Shown here in pieces: positions 1 to 11,212 of a stretch of 64,000 bases of DNA. Source of the stretch: Trichoderma breve (taxonomy: Eukaryota; Ascomycota; Sordariomycetes; Hypocreales; Hypocreaceae). Made by a program: the position numbers and the translations under genes. The notes under the pieces are model-generated. The model was not told the DNA's origin. It searched no databases and saw only the letters and a program-made list of their open reading frames with translations. The stretch is taken from contig NC_079235.1 in assembly GCF_028502605.1 (NCBI RefSeq), positions 3,782,001 to 3,846,000 on the forward strand, read 5' to 3'. Each line of letters starts with the position of its first letter. Position 1 is the first letter of the stretch.

Positions 1-1
1 A

Positions 2-598
2 TTTTCTTCAAGTGAAGGTTACGATGCTCAGCGCGATCTTGTCCCTGCGTTAAGGGCATTACGACATGAGAAATCGCTGCAGGGCTTTGACAAGGTTGTC
101 ATTGGTGTAGTCACCAATTCCGATGACCGAGTTCCAAGCATTCTTTCATCCTTTGGACTTAACGTTAGTCCGGCGCGGTACGGCTCAGAAGACGAAATGG
201 ATGCCAACCACGAGGACCGATATGACATTGACTTCCATTGTATGTCTTATGATGTTGGTGTAGAAAAGCCAGACACGCGGATCTTCAACGCTGCCGAGCT
301 CATGCTGTCCCGTATCATCGCCGCTCGACACGGCAAGGCTCCTGCCGAAGCCGACTTGCAGAGTTGGCAGAAAGTTTACGTCGGCGATGAATACGCCAAG
401 GATGTCGTCGGTTCAACCGATGCAGGATGGAATCCTGTGTTACTCGATGTTCATGGGACGTCTACTCAAGTAACCAGCCTGGAGGACTGTCCACCGCAGG
501 CTCTCCAAGATCTTTTCAAAGAATATGCCGTTGTCAGGGTGCGCTCGATACGAGGGCTAGCATCTTGGCTCACGGGGAGGGAGTGGGAAACAAAATAG
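2..598 (+). CDS. HAD-superfamily hydrolase, 3' part (HDHD3-like)
   Basis: The reading frame is open from the first bases of the window, so the gene starts upstream; 198 residues are visible before the TAG at 596-598. HAD fold signatures are present: motif II in VVIGVVTNSDDRV (the Thr/Ser of the phosphate pocket), motif III Lys in GVEKPDTRIF, and motif IV VGDEYAKDV with the metal-binding GDxxxxD pattern. The nucleophilic DxD motif I must lie upstream. The closest family is the HDHD3 / REG-2-like group of phosphatases; the substrate cannot be told from sequence. No intron is seen in the visible part. Family assignment is firm, the specific function is not known. Confidence 0.85.
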   Translation, partial: FSSSEGYDAQRDLVPALRALRHEKSLQGFDKVVIGVVTNSDDRVPSILSSFGLNVSPARYGSEDEMDANHEDRYDIDFHCMSYDVGVEKPDTRIFNAAELMLSRIIAARHGKAPAEADLQSWQKVYVGDEYAKDVVGSTDAGWNPVLLDVHGTSTQVTSLEDCPPQALQDLFKEYAVVRVRSIRGLASWLTGREWETK

Positions 599-1143
599 AA
601 GGTCCCAGAGATAAATCATACTACGGATGTCCCTCATTGTACACGCCACTTTTAAGATACCGACTACAAAGATTAAATGCGTATAATCTGCTATAAGCTA
701 TGGTTTTGAGCTTAGCTTCATACAATGCAAGTCACTACTTCGACCGTCACGTCAAACATACTTTGAAAAAAAACCACTGCCATTTACTCTGGTCCTGGTT
801 GATGTCTACAGCCTGTGCTTGTCAGCAGTCAAGACTTCTCACACAAGACCAAACACTTTTCCTGTTTGCACAACAGTTATCAACAACGAAAGATAATGGT
901 CTCGTTCAGACCATCTCCCTACCACTGGATTATGTCTAAATTCAAATTTCTGGACTTGTCAGTTAAATCCTTGTTACCAAACCTAAGAAATTTGTTCGGT
1001 GCGTTTGAATCAGCAGTTCTGCGCTTCCCCCAAGCCATTCGTGTACGAGATCTGTAGCCCCCTGTTGTCAACCATGCATAGTACAAAGTCAGCATAACAA
1101 AACGAGTAGCGAGCTCTTATGTCAGTCATGGAGACGTATTTCC
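599..1143. other. Intergenic spacer, tail-to-tail
   Basis: This stretch lies between the 3' ends of the HAD hydrolase and the KH-domain gene. Short open frames here have no recognisable family features. I see no RNA gene or repeat, and it probably holds two 3' UTRs. Confidence 0.6.
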
Positions 1144-3212
1144 TTAAAGCCCAGGAGGGGGTGGGACCTAGATTGGGTTGGTAAGTAACCAGTGACGGGT
1201 ATAGGGGGTTGGGGTGAGACAGTATATGAATTTACTTACAGCGCTGAAGCTTCCGCCAGGAGGAGGAGGCCCGGATGGTGGTGGAGGGGGTGGTGCAGAG
1301 CTTGGGGGAGGAGGGGGAGGAGGAGCCGCTTCGGTAGGGGGAGGGGGAGGCGGCGGAGAAGCGGATTGACCTGGGGCTCCTGCAGCATGTGAGCTCTGAC
1401 CGGGTGCTTGAGTCTGACCTCCATAGTACTGTTGATACAAGGCGACATAGCTGTCAAGTGTTAGCCATTTTGCGAGGACTCGCTTCACAGAGGGCTGAAT
1501 TACTTAGCATATCCTCCCCAGGCAGCGTAGGGATCGGCGCCGTTGTAATATTGAGCATATTGTGCGGCATAGTCGGCTGCATTTGGAGTGGCGGTGGCTG
1601 CCGGAGCAGGGCTGTTGGTTGCGCCGCTATCTGAATTATATCTGTTGTACGAAGAGTATGAGTTGTTGTGGGAGCCACCATGCGACCTGTCGTGGGATCC
1701 CCGGTGATGGTGATCACCATATCCGCCACGGTCATTGTTGTAGCGAGGTGGCCGGGCCCTGAACTCTTCATACTGTTCCTTGACATTGGCAATCAAGTCT
1801 TCGCAGAGTTCTTTGGCCTTGGTAACCATATTTGGGTCCGGTCCGCTGTGGTTATCAAGTCAATAAGGCAGACAAAGCAGAGAGGTGGTTCCGTTCTGGA
1901 TACATACGTGACATGAAGGAACATGGCTTCGTCGCTTTCATGGTTAGTAGACGCTTCAAGGTAACCCGAGCCTCGGCCTTTGATTTGAACACGGCATCCG
2001 GTTTCTTGCTGGATGTGTTTCACATAGGCACCGCCGTGACCAACTACTTGAGCACGAAGGTTGAAGCCATGAACAGGCTCAAGGTCGATGGGAATCTTCT
2101 CCTCGGGCCATTTTCTCTATATGACAGTGTTAGATGTGAAAGGGGGTTCATCAATGATTTTGGGGCATCTCATACTCGTCCATATTCATCTCGTTCAACT
2201 TGGGGCTGCTGCTCCTGGTCTCGACGCCGAAATCGCCGCTCATCAACCAGTTGAGGGAGCTCTTGCTTGATGAGATCATTGATTTTCGCTACGGCAGCTT
2301 CAAGCCCTTCCTTGGATGTACTCGTAATATGAAGATATAGAGGGGGGTTCTATTCTCGACATCAAGGCAAGTCTGCAGTCAGCAAGGAGTTTTGGGTGAA
2401 GTTGCATAGTCGGCATGTTATCTTACCGCTGCGGTCGCCATGCTCTTGTTGGGATAGTAGCTGCCACGAGTCGTAACGTCTGGCAAATACAAGTCAACAC
2501 TGCCATTCTACATTTTAATTTAGTCAAGGATGAATCCATACCGGCGCCAGTATCATTTCGGATCTAGTACGACATCTTGTTAGCGAGAGCGAAAAGGGAG
2601 AGGGCGTTGCAAGCCGTCAACTTTGTGGCTTTAATGCCCACGATCGTGGTGCCGTGGCCATCAAGCTGATAGAAGTAACGGCGTAAGAAGTGCAACAGTG
2701 ATTTGAGGATTGGTTACCATTTCTTGGGTAGAGCCCTTGGTCAGCAGGTATCGGTTTCGCAAGTCGTTGACCTCGATGTCTTGGATGTAGTCGCCATCGG
2801 CAACATACATCTCAGGCTTCATCTCATGTTCGCCTGCTGCTGCAGACTCTCCGCTAGCAGACTTGATCGGCGGGACGTCGACATGCTGAGGAGCCTTTCG
2901 TGCTTGCAACTGGGCGTTGATCTTGGCAGCAGCGGCGGCTATTTGCAAGATTAGCTGGATGCTGTCGCAAAGTCACGAGAATTTGCGCCTCAATAGATTG
3001 AGGTCTCAGGACATACCAGCAGCCGCGGCGGCGTCTACCGGGGGCTTCTTTGTCTCGGAATCATCCTCCTTGGAAAGGGGACTGCGATCTCTCCCTTCGT
3101 GGCGGCGCGTGGGTGGAGATCGAGAGCGCCTGTCAAATCTCGATGCTCGCCTGGGCTCAGGCTCCGTCTGGTCAAAACGAGAACGTTTGGGTCGTCGCTC
3201 GGAGTCCTCCAT
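1144..3212 (-). CDS. KH-domain RNA-binding protein, KHDC4/BLOM7-like
   Basis: Reconstructed as nine exons on the minus strand: 3212-3017, 2938-2718, 2563-2542, 2479-2427, 2349-2176, 2116-1908, 1845-1504, 1450-1240, 1167-1144, giving 483 residues with all phases consistent. The start (MEDSERRPKRSRF) opens a charged, RS-like N-terminus. A run AAAAAAAKINAQLQ follows, then the first KH-like region with IRNDTGADVTTRGSYY and NPPLYLHITSTSKEGLEAAV. The second KH domain carries VVGHGGAYVKHIQQETG and IKGRGSGYLEAS. The tail is rich in Tyr/Gly/Asn and ends in long proline runs. This order matches vertebrate KHDC4 (BLOM7), a splicing-associated protein, so a nuclear role in pre-mRNA processing is inferred. 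Exon 3 is only 22 nt and the last exon is 24 nt. The polyproline end (1240-1420) is the least certain part of the model. Confidence 0.85.
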
Positions 3213-4396
3213 CGTGTCGCGCACAAAGAAAGTCGTTTGCAAATCAATGGCGGTTATGATTCGGCCGCTAGGTTGAGAGGCTGCGGGAAGCTGCAGTACG
3301 GCCGGGGTTGTGTCGTATGCGGTTAAGAAAAAAATCAGATGGGCGATGCAAGGCTGCAAGGCGCGAGAGCTCGCGACGTGCGTGGATCAGCAGCAATTTT
3401 AATTTTAATCAGGTAAGGCACTCCGTATGCCGTACTTGGTTACTTTGGGTTGGATGTAGAACGACCAGGCGTGGTTAGCCTTGTGGGCGATGGGACTCGT
3501 AAAACCGCATCGGAAAAATGTACTCGCGACCTTGAAGGGCGACTTATGTAATGCAACTTGAGTTAAAGTTGAACTGGGGAAAAGCGATCTGTGAATTGGT
3601 TGTAAAGTCTGCGGTGTCGGAGCTTCACAGGTTCAAGGGTCCTTGAAGTGGTGCTCCACCACAGAACAAAGACTCTGTTGTTTGTACTGGAATCTGTGGT
3701 AAGAGTCATTGGTGAATACATCCAGCAGCCATTCACGTGTCACTGGAGAACCCGAAAGTCGAAGCATGCTACAGTATGGCATAAAGTGAAATCGAGCGAC
3801 GGATTTGAGCGGCAAATGTACATGTAGTCACCCAGGCACTCTTACGTGAGGCTGCTGCAGGGCGTTGGGCTCTTCAATGGGGGCCATCCCAACCTCGACT
3901 AATAACTGCGAAATCAAGAATCCCCAGAAAGCCAATGGGGTCATAAAAGGCTCAATTGAATAGTCGAGAAAATCACCTATCACGATCACCAGATAAATAA
4001 ATCGTGATAAAAGTGTCTGGTGCTTCCATGAACGTTGCGATGGGATTTTACTGCCAGATCGCGGGGAACGAAGAGAATACGCGGGGCAGCCTCTGCTTCC
4101 AGCAATTGGTAACATTGCCGCGAATTGCCATCCATGGATAGTAATCCCAGCCGTCGCAGAATTTCGGTGGCCGAAACCACTAATGCATATGCAAGTTGAC
4201 TACCTGTAGTCATCAACGGGAATTGTCGTAGCGTCCATGGACCGATTACACGTGCAAAGTATAAGTGCCTGTATTAATGTAGCAGCGACCCTGATCCGTG
4301 CTAAGCCGCTGCGTCAGTCAACCTCCGGTTTATCGGAGCCCGCCTCCAACTCACTAACTTTTCGAACTTTCCCTTCCTCTTCCTTTTCCTCTTCAT
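3213..4396. other. Intergenic region between divergent KH gene and ilv6
   Basis: This is shared 5' sequence for two divergently transcribed genes. Minus-strand open frames at 3828-4216 lack family motifs and a convincing splice structure, so I do not call a gene. No repeat or RNA gene is seen. Confidence 0.55.
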
Positions 4397-4403
4397 TGAC
4401 TCA
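4397..4403 (+). promoter_or_regulatory. CPC1/GCN4-type element TGACTCA
   Basis: A perfect TGACTCA lies 79 nt before the ilv6 start codon. This heptamer is the known recognition site of Gcn4/CPC1-type bZIP activators of amino-acid biosynthesis genes. Function is inferred from the match and its position. Confidence 0.6.
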
Positions 4404-4481
4404 ACACCACAGGCCAATCCACCATCAACTCCATCGCCTGAACTTGCTGTCCTGCAGTGACCGCCCAGAAATCGCTGCAGC

Positions 4482-5479
4482 ATGGCTTCGCTTCGGCCGT
4501 TGGGCGCCTCTTTGCGCCTCGCCGCCGCTGCGAGCAGGACGACGGTGCGACACAGCTCGTCCAGCAGCTCGACCTCTGCCATCGCCTACAAGGCTCTGCG
4601 ACGCCGCTCGGCTCCTCTGCCCACCACTGACTCTCCTCCGGCATGGTCAGCCCAGGCCGCCGTCTCCAACATCCTGTATGAGATGCCCACGCCGTCCATG
4701 GCGCCCCCGAAGCGCCACATCCTCAACTGTCTGGTCCAGAACGAGCCAGGTGTGCTGTCTCGTCTTTCGGGTATTCTCGCCGCTCGAGGCTTCAATATTG
4801 ACTCGCTGGTCGTGTGCAACACCGAGGTGGAAAATCTGTCCCGCATGACCATTGTCCTGACTGGTCAGGACGGCGTTGTCGAGCAGGCCAGACGCCAATT
4901 GGAGGATCTGGTGCCTGTCTGGGCTGTCTTGGACTACAGCAATGCTGCTCTGGTCCAGCGTGAGCTGCTCCTCGCCAAGGTCAACATTCTTGGACCCGAG
5001 TTCTTTGAGGAACTGCTGGCCCACCACCGCGAGATGAGCAACGGCGAGGTAGAGGGCAGCGAGTTTGAGCGAACACTTGAGGAATCGGCCAAGGACTTCC
5101 ACCCTAGCAAGCTGGCTGCCAGTGAGGCCCTCCGACACAAGCACGAGCACTTGAAGACCATCACCTACTTCACCCACCAGTTTGGAGGCAAGGTGTTGGA
5201 TATTAGTACTACGAGCTGCATTGTTGAGGTGTAAGTCCTGCGTTTATCCCCGGAACACCTGTTGGTATTGTGCTCTTGTGCTGACTACGTTATAACAGTT
5301 CTGCTAAGCAGTCGAGAATCGATTCATTTTTGAAGCTTGTTGCTCCCTTTGGAATCCTCGAGTCTGCCCGTACCGGTCTGATGGCCCTGCCCAGATCACC
5401 CCTGTATGAGCACACCGAAGAGCCTCTCCACAAGGATGCCGAAGAGGTTGTTGATGCCAGCCAGCTTCCTCCTGGTTAA
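4482..5479 (+). CDS. ilv6: Acetolactate synthase regulatory (small) subunit, mitochondrial
   Basis: Two exons, 4482-5230 and 5299-5479, encode 309 residues. The protein stimulates the catalytic subunit Ilv2 in the first common step of valine, leucine and isoleucine synthesis and confers valine feedback inhibition. The N-terminus (about residues 1-50) is Arg/Ser/Ala-rich with almost no acid, as expected for a mitochondrial presequence. An ACT domain follows from about residue 78, with NEPGVLSRLSGILAARGFN and IDSLVV. The C-terminal ALS_SS_C region ends in ARTGLMALPRS. The intron has donor GTAAGT and acceptor AACAG and joins phase-2 codons cleanly. The length matches the fungal family. It is convergent with the OTC gene, with 192 bp between stop codons. 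Confidence 0.95.
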
Positions 5480-5671
5480 AAAGCACTTTTTTCTCTGATT
5501 ATTCTTGCAAGCTTGTATGTAGCTAGGGTCTTTGGACACTTGGCGTCCGGTGGGGAAAGGATCGTTGGTTTAGCAAATGTTATGAATTCAATTTTACTGC
5601 CTGTGTGTTGCGTGCATACATCCAAATCCACCATTTTGATAACTCCTCCCAAATCACACAAGTTAAGCTTG

Positions 5672-6860
5672 TTACTCAAGGACACCCTTATTTACAACAA
5701 ATCCCTCCAACGCCGCTGTAAAAAGAAACAACAAGTTAGCTCTATGTCATTCATGTACGAGTAGTAGTAACCGCAGAGGGAAACTTACCAACAGCGGCCC
5801 AAAGTCGGTTCTCTGCTTCGGGGAAGACAAGAGACCTGGGGCTGTAAAAAACTTCGTCCGCAACTTCCTCCGGGTGTCGGGGTAAGCAGTGCATGAACTT
5901 CCAGCCATCTTTGGCGCCGCCTCGCTTTGCCAGTTCGTTTGTGATCTGGTAGCCGGCGAATGCCTTGAGCCTCTTCTGCTTCTCTGCCTCTTGCCCCATG
6001 GAGATCCACGTGTCAGTCACCAAGATGTCGGCATTCTTGATGGCCTCCTCTGGGATGGTTGTCTCTGAGAGCTTGCCGGGCGACTGCACGCCGTCGGCGG
6101 CCGAGTTGATGAGCTGCCTCATGTGATCGGGGATGCCGTATCCTTGGGGCGAGGCGACGGCGATGTCGACTCCTGTCTTGACGCAACCAATGGCAAGGTC
6201 GAAGAGCACGTTGTTGGAGTCACCGACCCAAGCAACCTTCAGGCCGTTTAGGTCGAGGGTGTTGTTACTTGACAGAGAAGATGGGAAGGCCTCGTAGATG
6301 GTGAGAAAGTCGGCAATAGTCTGCAGCGGGTGGAAATCGTCTGAGAGCGCATTGATAACAGGCACAGTCGAGTGCTCCGCCAAACCGGTAACATCTGAGT
6401 GAGGACCAACTCGGGCCACCATGCAGGAGGTCATTGATGAGATGACAACAGAGGTATCATACAGCGACTCGTTGACCTGTACACGGCATTTAGCAATGGG
6501 TTCTCATGACAAGGTCTATCGGGAAGTACAAACGCCAAGTTGGATGTCGTCCTTGCCCAGAAACATGGGATGCCCGCCGAGCATCGTCACCGCCGCCTCG
6601 GTTGACACTCGAGTCCTCGTGCTTCGTTTGCTGAACATCATGGCCACTGTCTCACCGGATAGGCCGCCGCTCAACCGGGGCACGCGACCGGACTTGACAT
6701 CCTGTTTCCGAGCAGCGGCATTGCGCACCAGAGAAGAGAATTCCGAGGGCGTGAGATCACTGATGGACATGAGATGCCGGGGCTTGGCGGCCTGTGAGTA
6801 AGCACGGCTTTGAAAGCCATTGACCGCGCCCCGGAATGCTCGCGCCGCTACTGTCTTCAT
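5672..6860 (-). CDS. Ornithine carbamoyltransferase, mitochondrial
   Basis: Three exons (6860-6534, 6476-5789, 5715-5672) encode 352 residues; the last exon is only 44 nt and ends in FVVNKGVLE. The enzyme condenses ornithine with carbamoyl phosphate to citrulline in arginine synthesis. The first 25 residues are basic and look like a mitochondrial targeting sequence. The carbamoyl-phosphate motif SKRSTRTR is at residues 78-84, a conserved GGHPMFLGKDD follows, the ornithine-side region contains WVGDSNNVLFD, and the catalytic HCLPRHPEEV begins near residue 305. The first intron uses the less common donor GTTTGT. The fungal gene is called argB, arg-12 or ARG3 depending on species, so I give no symbol. 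Two ATGACTCT elements lie upstream. Confidence 0.95.
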
Positions 6861-7642
6861 GATTCTTTTTTATGTGGTTGTGTAGCAGCTTTGAACAAAG
6901 TTTGCTTAGCTTTCGTGTTCTGAGTTGCGATTGCGGAATGGGAAGATTACCAATTGGAGTTATGAGAGGAGATGGAGGCAATTAATTGAGGCCAACACTG
7001 TTGTTGGATTTATAGTTGCTCGTGGGGGCAGATGTTATGAAAAGTAATGCAGAGTCATGAAGAGCTTAGCAGAGCCGTTGAAAGAGTCATCGAGCCGATG
7101 AAGCTGGCGAAAGGCGGAAATGTGGGGTCGCTGGTTGCAACTATCAAGCTCCATCCACGTCCTAGCGATTTTTGATAGCAATCAATATGCACGCACTTGG
7201 GAGATTTACAAGCCTTTATCATACCAAAAAATATTAATCAATAGTGTGGTTTGTTAGCCAACACTCCAATATACTTATAGAGCGTTCCGTACCACCAATC
7301 TAATGGTCATTGCAGCAAATATTTAAGGCAGGCGGTGCCAGAGCTCATTAGGGTGCTAGCAGCACGCAAATATTCAGATATATAGTCAACAAACTGGAAT
7401 TCACATCAATCATTCTGAAAATAGGGCACATATAAGAAAGTAATGTAAGTAGGACTAAAAGTTTTATTGTCAATATATGTATCAGCAACTCATCGTTGCT
7501 TTATGAACTATATACATGTATTTGCAGAGACGTAAAGCTATGTACTCGGGTATAATAGGCACTCTGCAAGACATTGCGATGTAAGTCCCGCGATGCTAAG
7601 ATTCGTTCGACGCCTCACGAGAATTCCATCTCAATGAATGAT
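6861..7642. other. Intergenic, OTC 5' side and glucuronan lyase 3' side
   Basis: The part next to 6860 is the OTC promoter. The stretch 7140-7560 is AT-rich with no open frame that I can support and probably includes the 3' UTR of the downstream lyase gene. Confidence 0.55.
7051..7090 (-). promoter_or_regulatory. Two CPC1/GCN4-like elements (ATGACTCT) upstream of OTC
   Basis: AGAGTCAT occurs at 7051-7058 and 7083-7090, reading ATGACTCT on the gene strand, roughly 190 and 220 nt before the ATG. ATGACTC plus T is the Gcn4 site form known from yeast HIS3. Paired sites before an arginine gene suggest cross-pathway control; this is inference from sequence. Confidence 0.5.
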
Positions 7643-8419
7643 TTAGTGCAGGTCAGGGTTGACATCGTCAAAGGTGGTGCCAACGGAGATCTCATCGTAC
7701 CAGACCTGGCGGAAGCTCTGGCTGCCGGTCATGTGGCCATCGTCGTGCCAGCTGTTAGCATACAGACCGACACGGAACTGGAAGACGCTGTCATCATCGA
7801 CGGTGGTGGCAACGTTGTACTCCTCGTGGACCTTGACACCGTCGAACCAGACCTTGAAGTAACCGGTGTTGTCGGACTTCCAGTTGATCTGGAGGACGAT
7901 TCGGTGCCACACTCCAGCACTGACTGTGGCAAGGTTGGGGCGGGTGACGATGTTGCGGCCGCAGTTGGGCTGGCGGTAGTGGCCGTTGACGTAGCGGCCG
8001 TAGAGCTGGTTGTTCTGGATCCAGAACATGCTGGAGGGCATCCAGTCGTCGCCACCGCAGCCGGCGCCGGGGCGGTTGGCGATGAACTGGGCAATGTTGT
8101 AAGACTGAGGCTGGAACTGCCAGTCCTCAGAGAGACGGAAGGCAAAGCCGTAGAATTGCTCCTCGCCGCGGACATAGCCGCGGTTGTGGTCGACCTCGGA
8201 GTGGTAGCGGTCCTTGTAGCCGGGAGTGTAGGTCTGGGTCATCTTGAGAGCAGAGTTGCCCTTGAAGACGACGTTGGAGACCTCGGAGACGGTTCCCTGG
8301 TTCTCTTTGCGGACATAGTCCCAGCCGTTGAGGTGGCCATCGTTGTAGAAGCTCCGGGTGGCGCTGGCCGCAGGCAGGATAGCCAGGACGGCGGCGAAGA
8401 TGGACTGAATAGCAACCAT
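7643..8419 (-). CDS. Secreted glucuronan lyase, polysaccharide lyase family 20
   Basis: A single uninterrupted frame of 258 residues. The start gives a classical signal peptide (MVAIQSIFAAVLAILPAASA) with cleavage expected near residue 20. The mature part has the compact beta-jelly-roll features of PL20: YHSEVDHNRGY, EDWQFQPQSYNIAQFIAN, WHRIVLQINWKSDNTGYFKVWFDG (split here as WHRIVLQINW and GYFKVWFDG) and a C-terminal RQVWYDEISVG. It matches in length and layout the endo-beta-1,4-glucuronan lyase described from Trichoderma reesei, which cleaves beta-1,4-linked glucuronic acid polymers by beta-elimination. It acts outside the cell. It stands alone, with no other carbohydrate gene adjacent. Confidence 0.9.
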   Translation of the reverse strand: MVAIQSIFAAVLAILPAASATRSFYNDGHLNGWDYVRKENQGTVSEVSNVVFKGNSALKMTQTYTPGYKDRYHSEVDHNRGYVRGEEQFYGFAFRLSEDWQFQPQSYNIAQFIANRPGAGCGGDDWMPSSMFWIQNNQLYGRYVNGHYRQPNCGRNIVTRPNLATVSAGVWHRIVLQINWKSDNTGYFKVWFDGVKVHEEYNVATTVDDDSVFQFRVGLYANSWHDDGHMTGSQSFRQVWYDEISVGTTFDDVNPDLH

Positions 8420-8513
8420 TTTGGGAGTGATTGTCTCTTTTGATGGGGTTTTGATGGGAAGACCGCGTTGGATGGAGATGGTCTCGAGGAAATGATCGAC
8501 GGACCTGAGATTA

Positions 8514-8519
8514 CTTATA
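8514..8519 (-). promoter_or_regulatory. TATA-like box of the glucuronan lyase gene
   Basis: TATAAG on the gene strand lies 95 nt before the start codon, a usual spacing for an inducible fungal secreted-enzyme gene. Assignment is by sequence and position only. Confidence 0.45.
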
Positions 8520-11212
8520 CTTTTGCTTCACCATACGGTTCGTTGAAAAGGACAAGGGGTATGGCATCATTTACGTACATCCACGGGTATAGAGGCTAGG
8601 ATCCCTAGCCATGATCACATCTGCCTACCCAGATAGTTAATTTGATAGCAACAATCATGGATGGAAACAGCGTATGATTCGGGATGACAGTAATGGCTAG
8701 TTTAGGAGACCTGTCATGTTTTCGGAGAAAAATCCGCCGTTCCAAACGATGTTTTGTTAATAAACTATTCAATATGCTTATGCTATGCCCCTGGCCGTGG
8801 AGTGTCAAAACGAGAGAATTACCATGATATTGGTCGGTTGGATCTCGGCGGATCCGCGAGCCAAGACAGCTGATGCATCGCGAAGCCCTAATTAGGTAGG
8901 AGATTTACGAACGATGTGGGATAGATCGGGGTTGGGTCGAGCTGTGAGTGGTGGATTAAATTCTAGAGTAATCCTGGAAATCAGATCTCAATGCAACGCC
9001 ATGTTCGGTGTATATCACAAGGCTGAGCAATCCATTGTACGGAACTCACACGTAAACTATCGAGCATCTTGTCTTGTCGAAATGGGTTCGGAGTGACCGG
9101 CCACTACCAGGTGAAAATCCACCTATGAAACATAGTTTATCCAACTTGACATGACTTTTACTTTAAAGTTTAATGCTAACAATAGTACTCCGGGATGGGA
9201 GTACTAGGAATAGTAGCTTTGCAAGGTAGATGACATTCGATGAGCTTCACCTTGAAATTTAGTGCTTCTTCGACTCCATAGCAGTGGGTTTAGTATATTT
9301 TGGTGTCCTGACTCTATCCACTCAATCATATACTGCCCGAGCAGTATCTGGAAGGTCATATGGAAGCTCTATTTCCCAGGGTATTTTGCAAGTTCCGCCC
9401 TTGTACTAGCTTGTGCTCGTCAGGAGGCCTCGGGTATAGGCTGACGGGCTCCTCATCTGTTCCCGGGAAACGTGTTGCCCTCTCTATCACCCTGGACAAG
9501 ACTACCACGTACCAAAGCATGGTGGTATTGCTAAAGTGATTGGACCCACTAGAGTAACCATGAAAGTAGAGTAATTTTTAAGTTTAGTTAACCACGAGGC
9601 CAGAGCAGTAGAACCACCGTGGAAGCTAAACGTCTCACGATGGTACCTATAGGAGCGTGTTATCGAAGACCCAAAACTCCATCTTTCGAACAGCGAGAGA
9701 CGACGACAATGCCATTTCGAGAGAGGGTCAAGTACGATCACTATAAGTTTTTCCCTTAATCCCACACAATTCCGCATATTGGCTAGTTCTAAAGTTGGGG
9801 TCAATATTGGCGTGTAAGCCCTCCAACCAGGGACTCGATGTTGTGGGCAGTCAAGACAGACAAAGACCGAACATATGATGGATGCCTACATGCTTGCACG
9901 CAATAGTGTTACCCAAAAGTAGGTAGTTATGCAATTGCTACTCTTACACGAACATGAGATGTCGTTATGGACTCAGTTCCAGGGGTTGGCGCTAGCGAAG
10001 ATTACCGAAAGAGGAAGCTCACGATGCTCTTGGCACGGAGTCGGGTGTCGGAAATGTTCCTGAAGTCAATGAGAGAGGGGACGAGCTTGCCAATGCCAAG
10101 GCTCTTTATGCCCCATTGCCAAGTTCCTGCATTTATTCGCAAAGAATGATTCCTCCAATCGCATCATGTTGGAGCTTGAAAGTGAGGAGAGAGGCTTTTG
10201 GCGTAGGCTATTCATCATGAGCTAGTCTTGATCAAAGTGAATAGTCCTGGAGGTTCGGCTCATATTCGGGAGAAGGCACGGATAGCGTCGGCGGTTTCTG
10301 GAGATGTGAGAACTGGAAGAGTAAAGCCACAAAAGGGTAAAATAAATGAAAGCATCTGAGGTTCTTGAGTCTTGAGTTCTTGATTCATCCCGTTGTTACC
10401 AAAAGTCGATGACACATGAGCCCCACTGTTGTTCTACTAAGAGGCAGACAGCTCTCCCGTAATACCAGTAATACTCCCAAATTACGCCAACACTAGAGTA
10501 GTAACAGGTAGTAGTGTACCTCTATCGACATCTTAGTAATTGTACTCAATAACATGCCCTGTCTCGCAATTCTACTTTGCCTCTTACACACTCGTGTATC
10601 AATGAACGAAGCAGAAGGAATAGCAAGTTGCACGGCTCTCTTCAGCTAGCCCTTGCTAGGTTTAGCACCACCAGCGGAAGCATTAGGAGCGTGACCACAC
10701 TCCACAAAGCGATTGACAGGTACCTGATGGCGCTGTTCCGTGCCTTTACAGAGCGCTAGCCCCTGCGCTAGCCTTAGTACAGCGCACCTCTTCGAGCAGC
10801 TTTTGTTGGGTGAGACACCGCCAAGGAGGGTTGAAGAAGCGTGACTAAGCAGCTCCGGCGGTCGCCACCCAATGAGATCAGCCATCCACGTGCGTCGTCT
10901 CCGTTCTAATCCGCATGTACCTTGTGCCCACTCCTATCGCTCAATCGTGACGACAACACCAGCTGCCCAATATCTCTACCAACTCTTGGTCATCGTCTCG
11001 TCTTAACGCATCGGAGCTCATCTTACAGTAGCAGTGGTTATCCCTGCACTCTTCTCCAAACCTCCACTTACAGCAATTATCCGCCTGGGGCCGCCCACCC
11101 TTGACGCTGCAGAGCTCTGCAGACAGCCTCCAGTGAGAGGTGACGCCTCGCCAGGGGACGCATCATCCAGTGGTCTGCTTGGTCTGACCCAAGACCAACA
11201 CCTGGGCTCGCC
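8520..11212. other. Gene-poor 2.7-kb spacer
   Basis: Only short open frames occur on either strand, none with recognisable domains, signal peptides or matching splice sites. One perfect hairpin is present (9183-9206). Around 10640-10800 the word gctag recurs several times without forming a tRNA or a clear repeat unit. No transposase or reverse transcriptase motif was found. Confidence 0.55.
9183..9206. repeat. Perfect 9-bp inverted repeat with 6-nt loop
   Basis: TAGTACTCC (9183-9191) and GGAGTACTA (9198-9206) flank GGGATG. No gene starts or ends nearby, so its role, if any, is unknown. It could be the footprint of a small inverted-repeat element. Confidence 0.6.

Noticed and set aside
1168..1488. 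Plus-strand Arg/Gly-rich frame opposite the proline runs
   Set aside because: It is the complement of the polyproline-coding exon of the KH gene, whose minus-strand splicing is consistent.
3828..4216. Two overlapping minus-strand frames upstream of ilv6
   Set aside because: No conserved motif, no consistent splice sites, and position in a divergent promoter region.
7574..8443. Long plus-strand frame of 289 codons opposite the glucuronan lyase
   Set aside because: It is rich in Val/Ala/Asp/Gly as expected from the antisense of a C-biased gene; the minus strand has a signal peptide and a known enzyme family.
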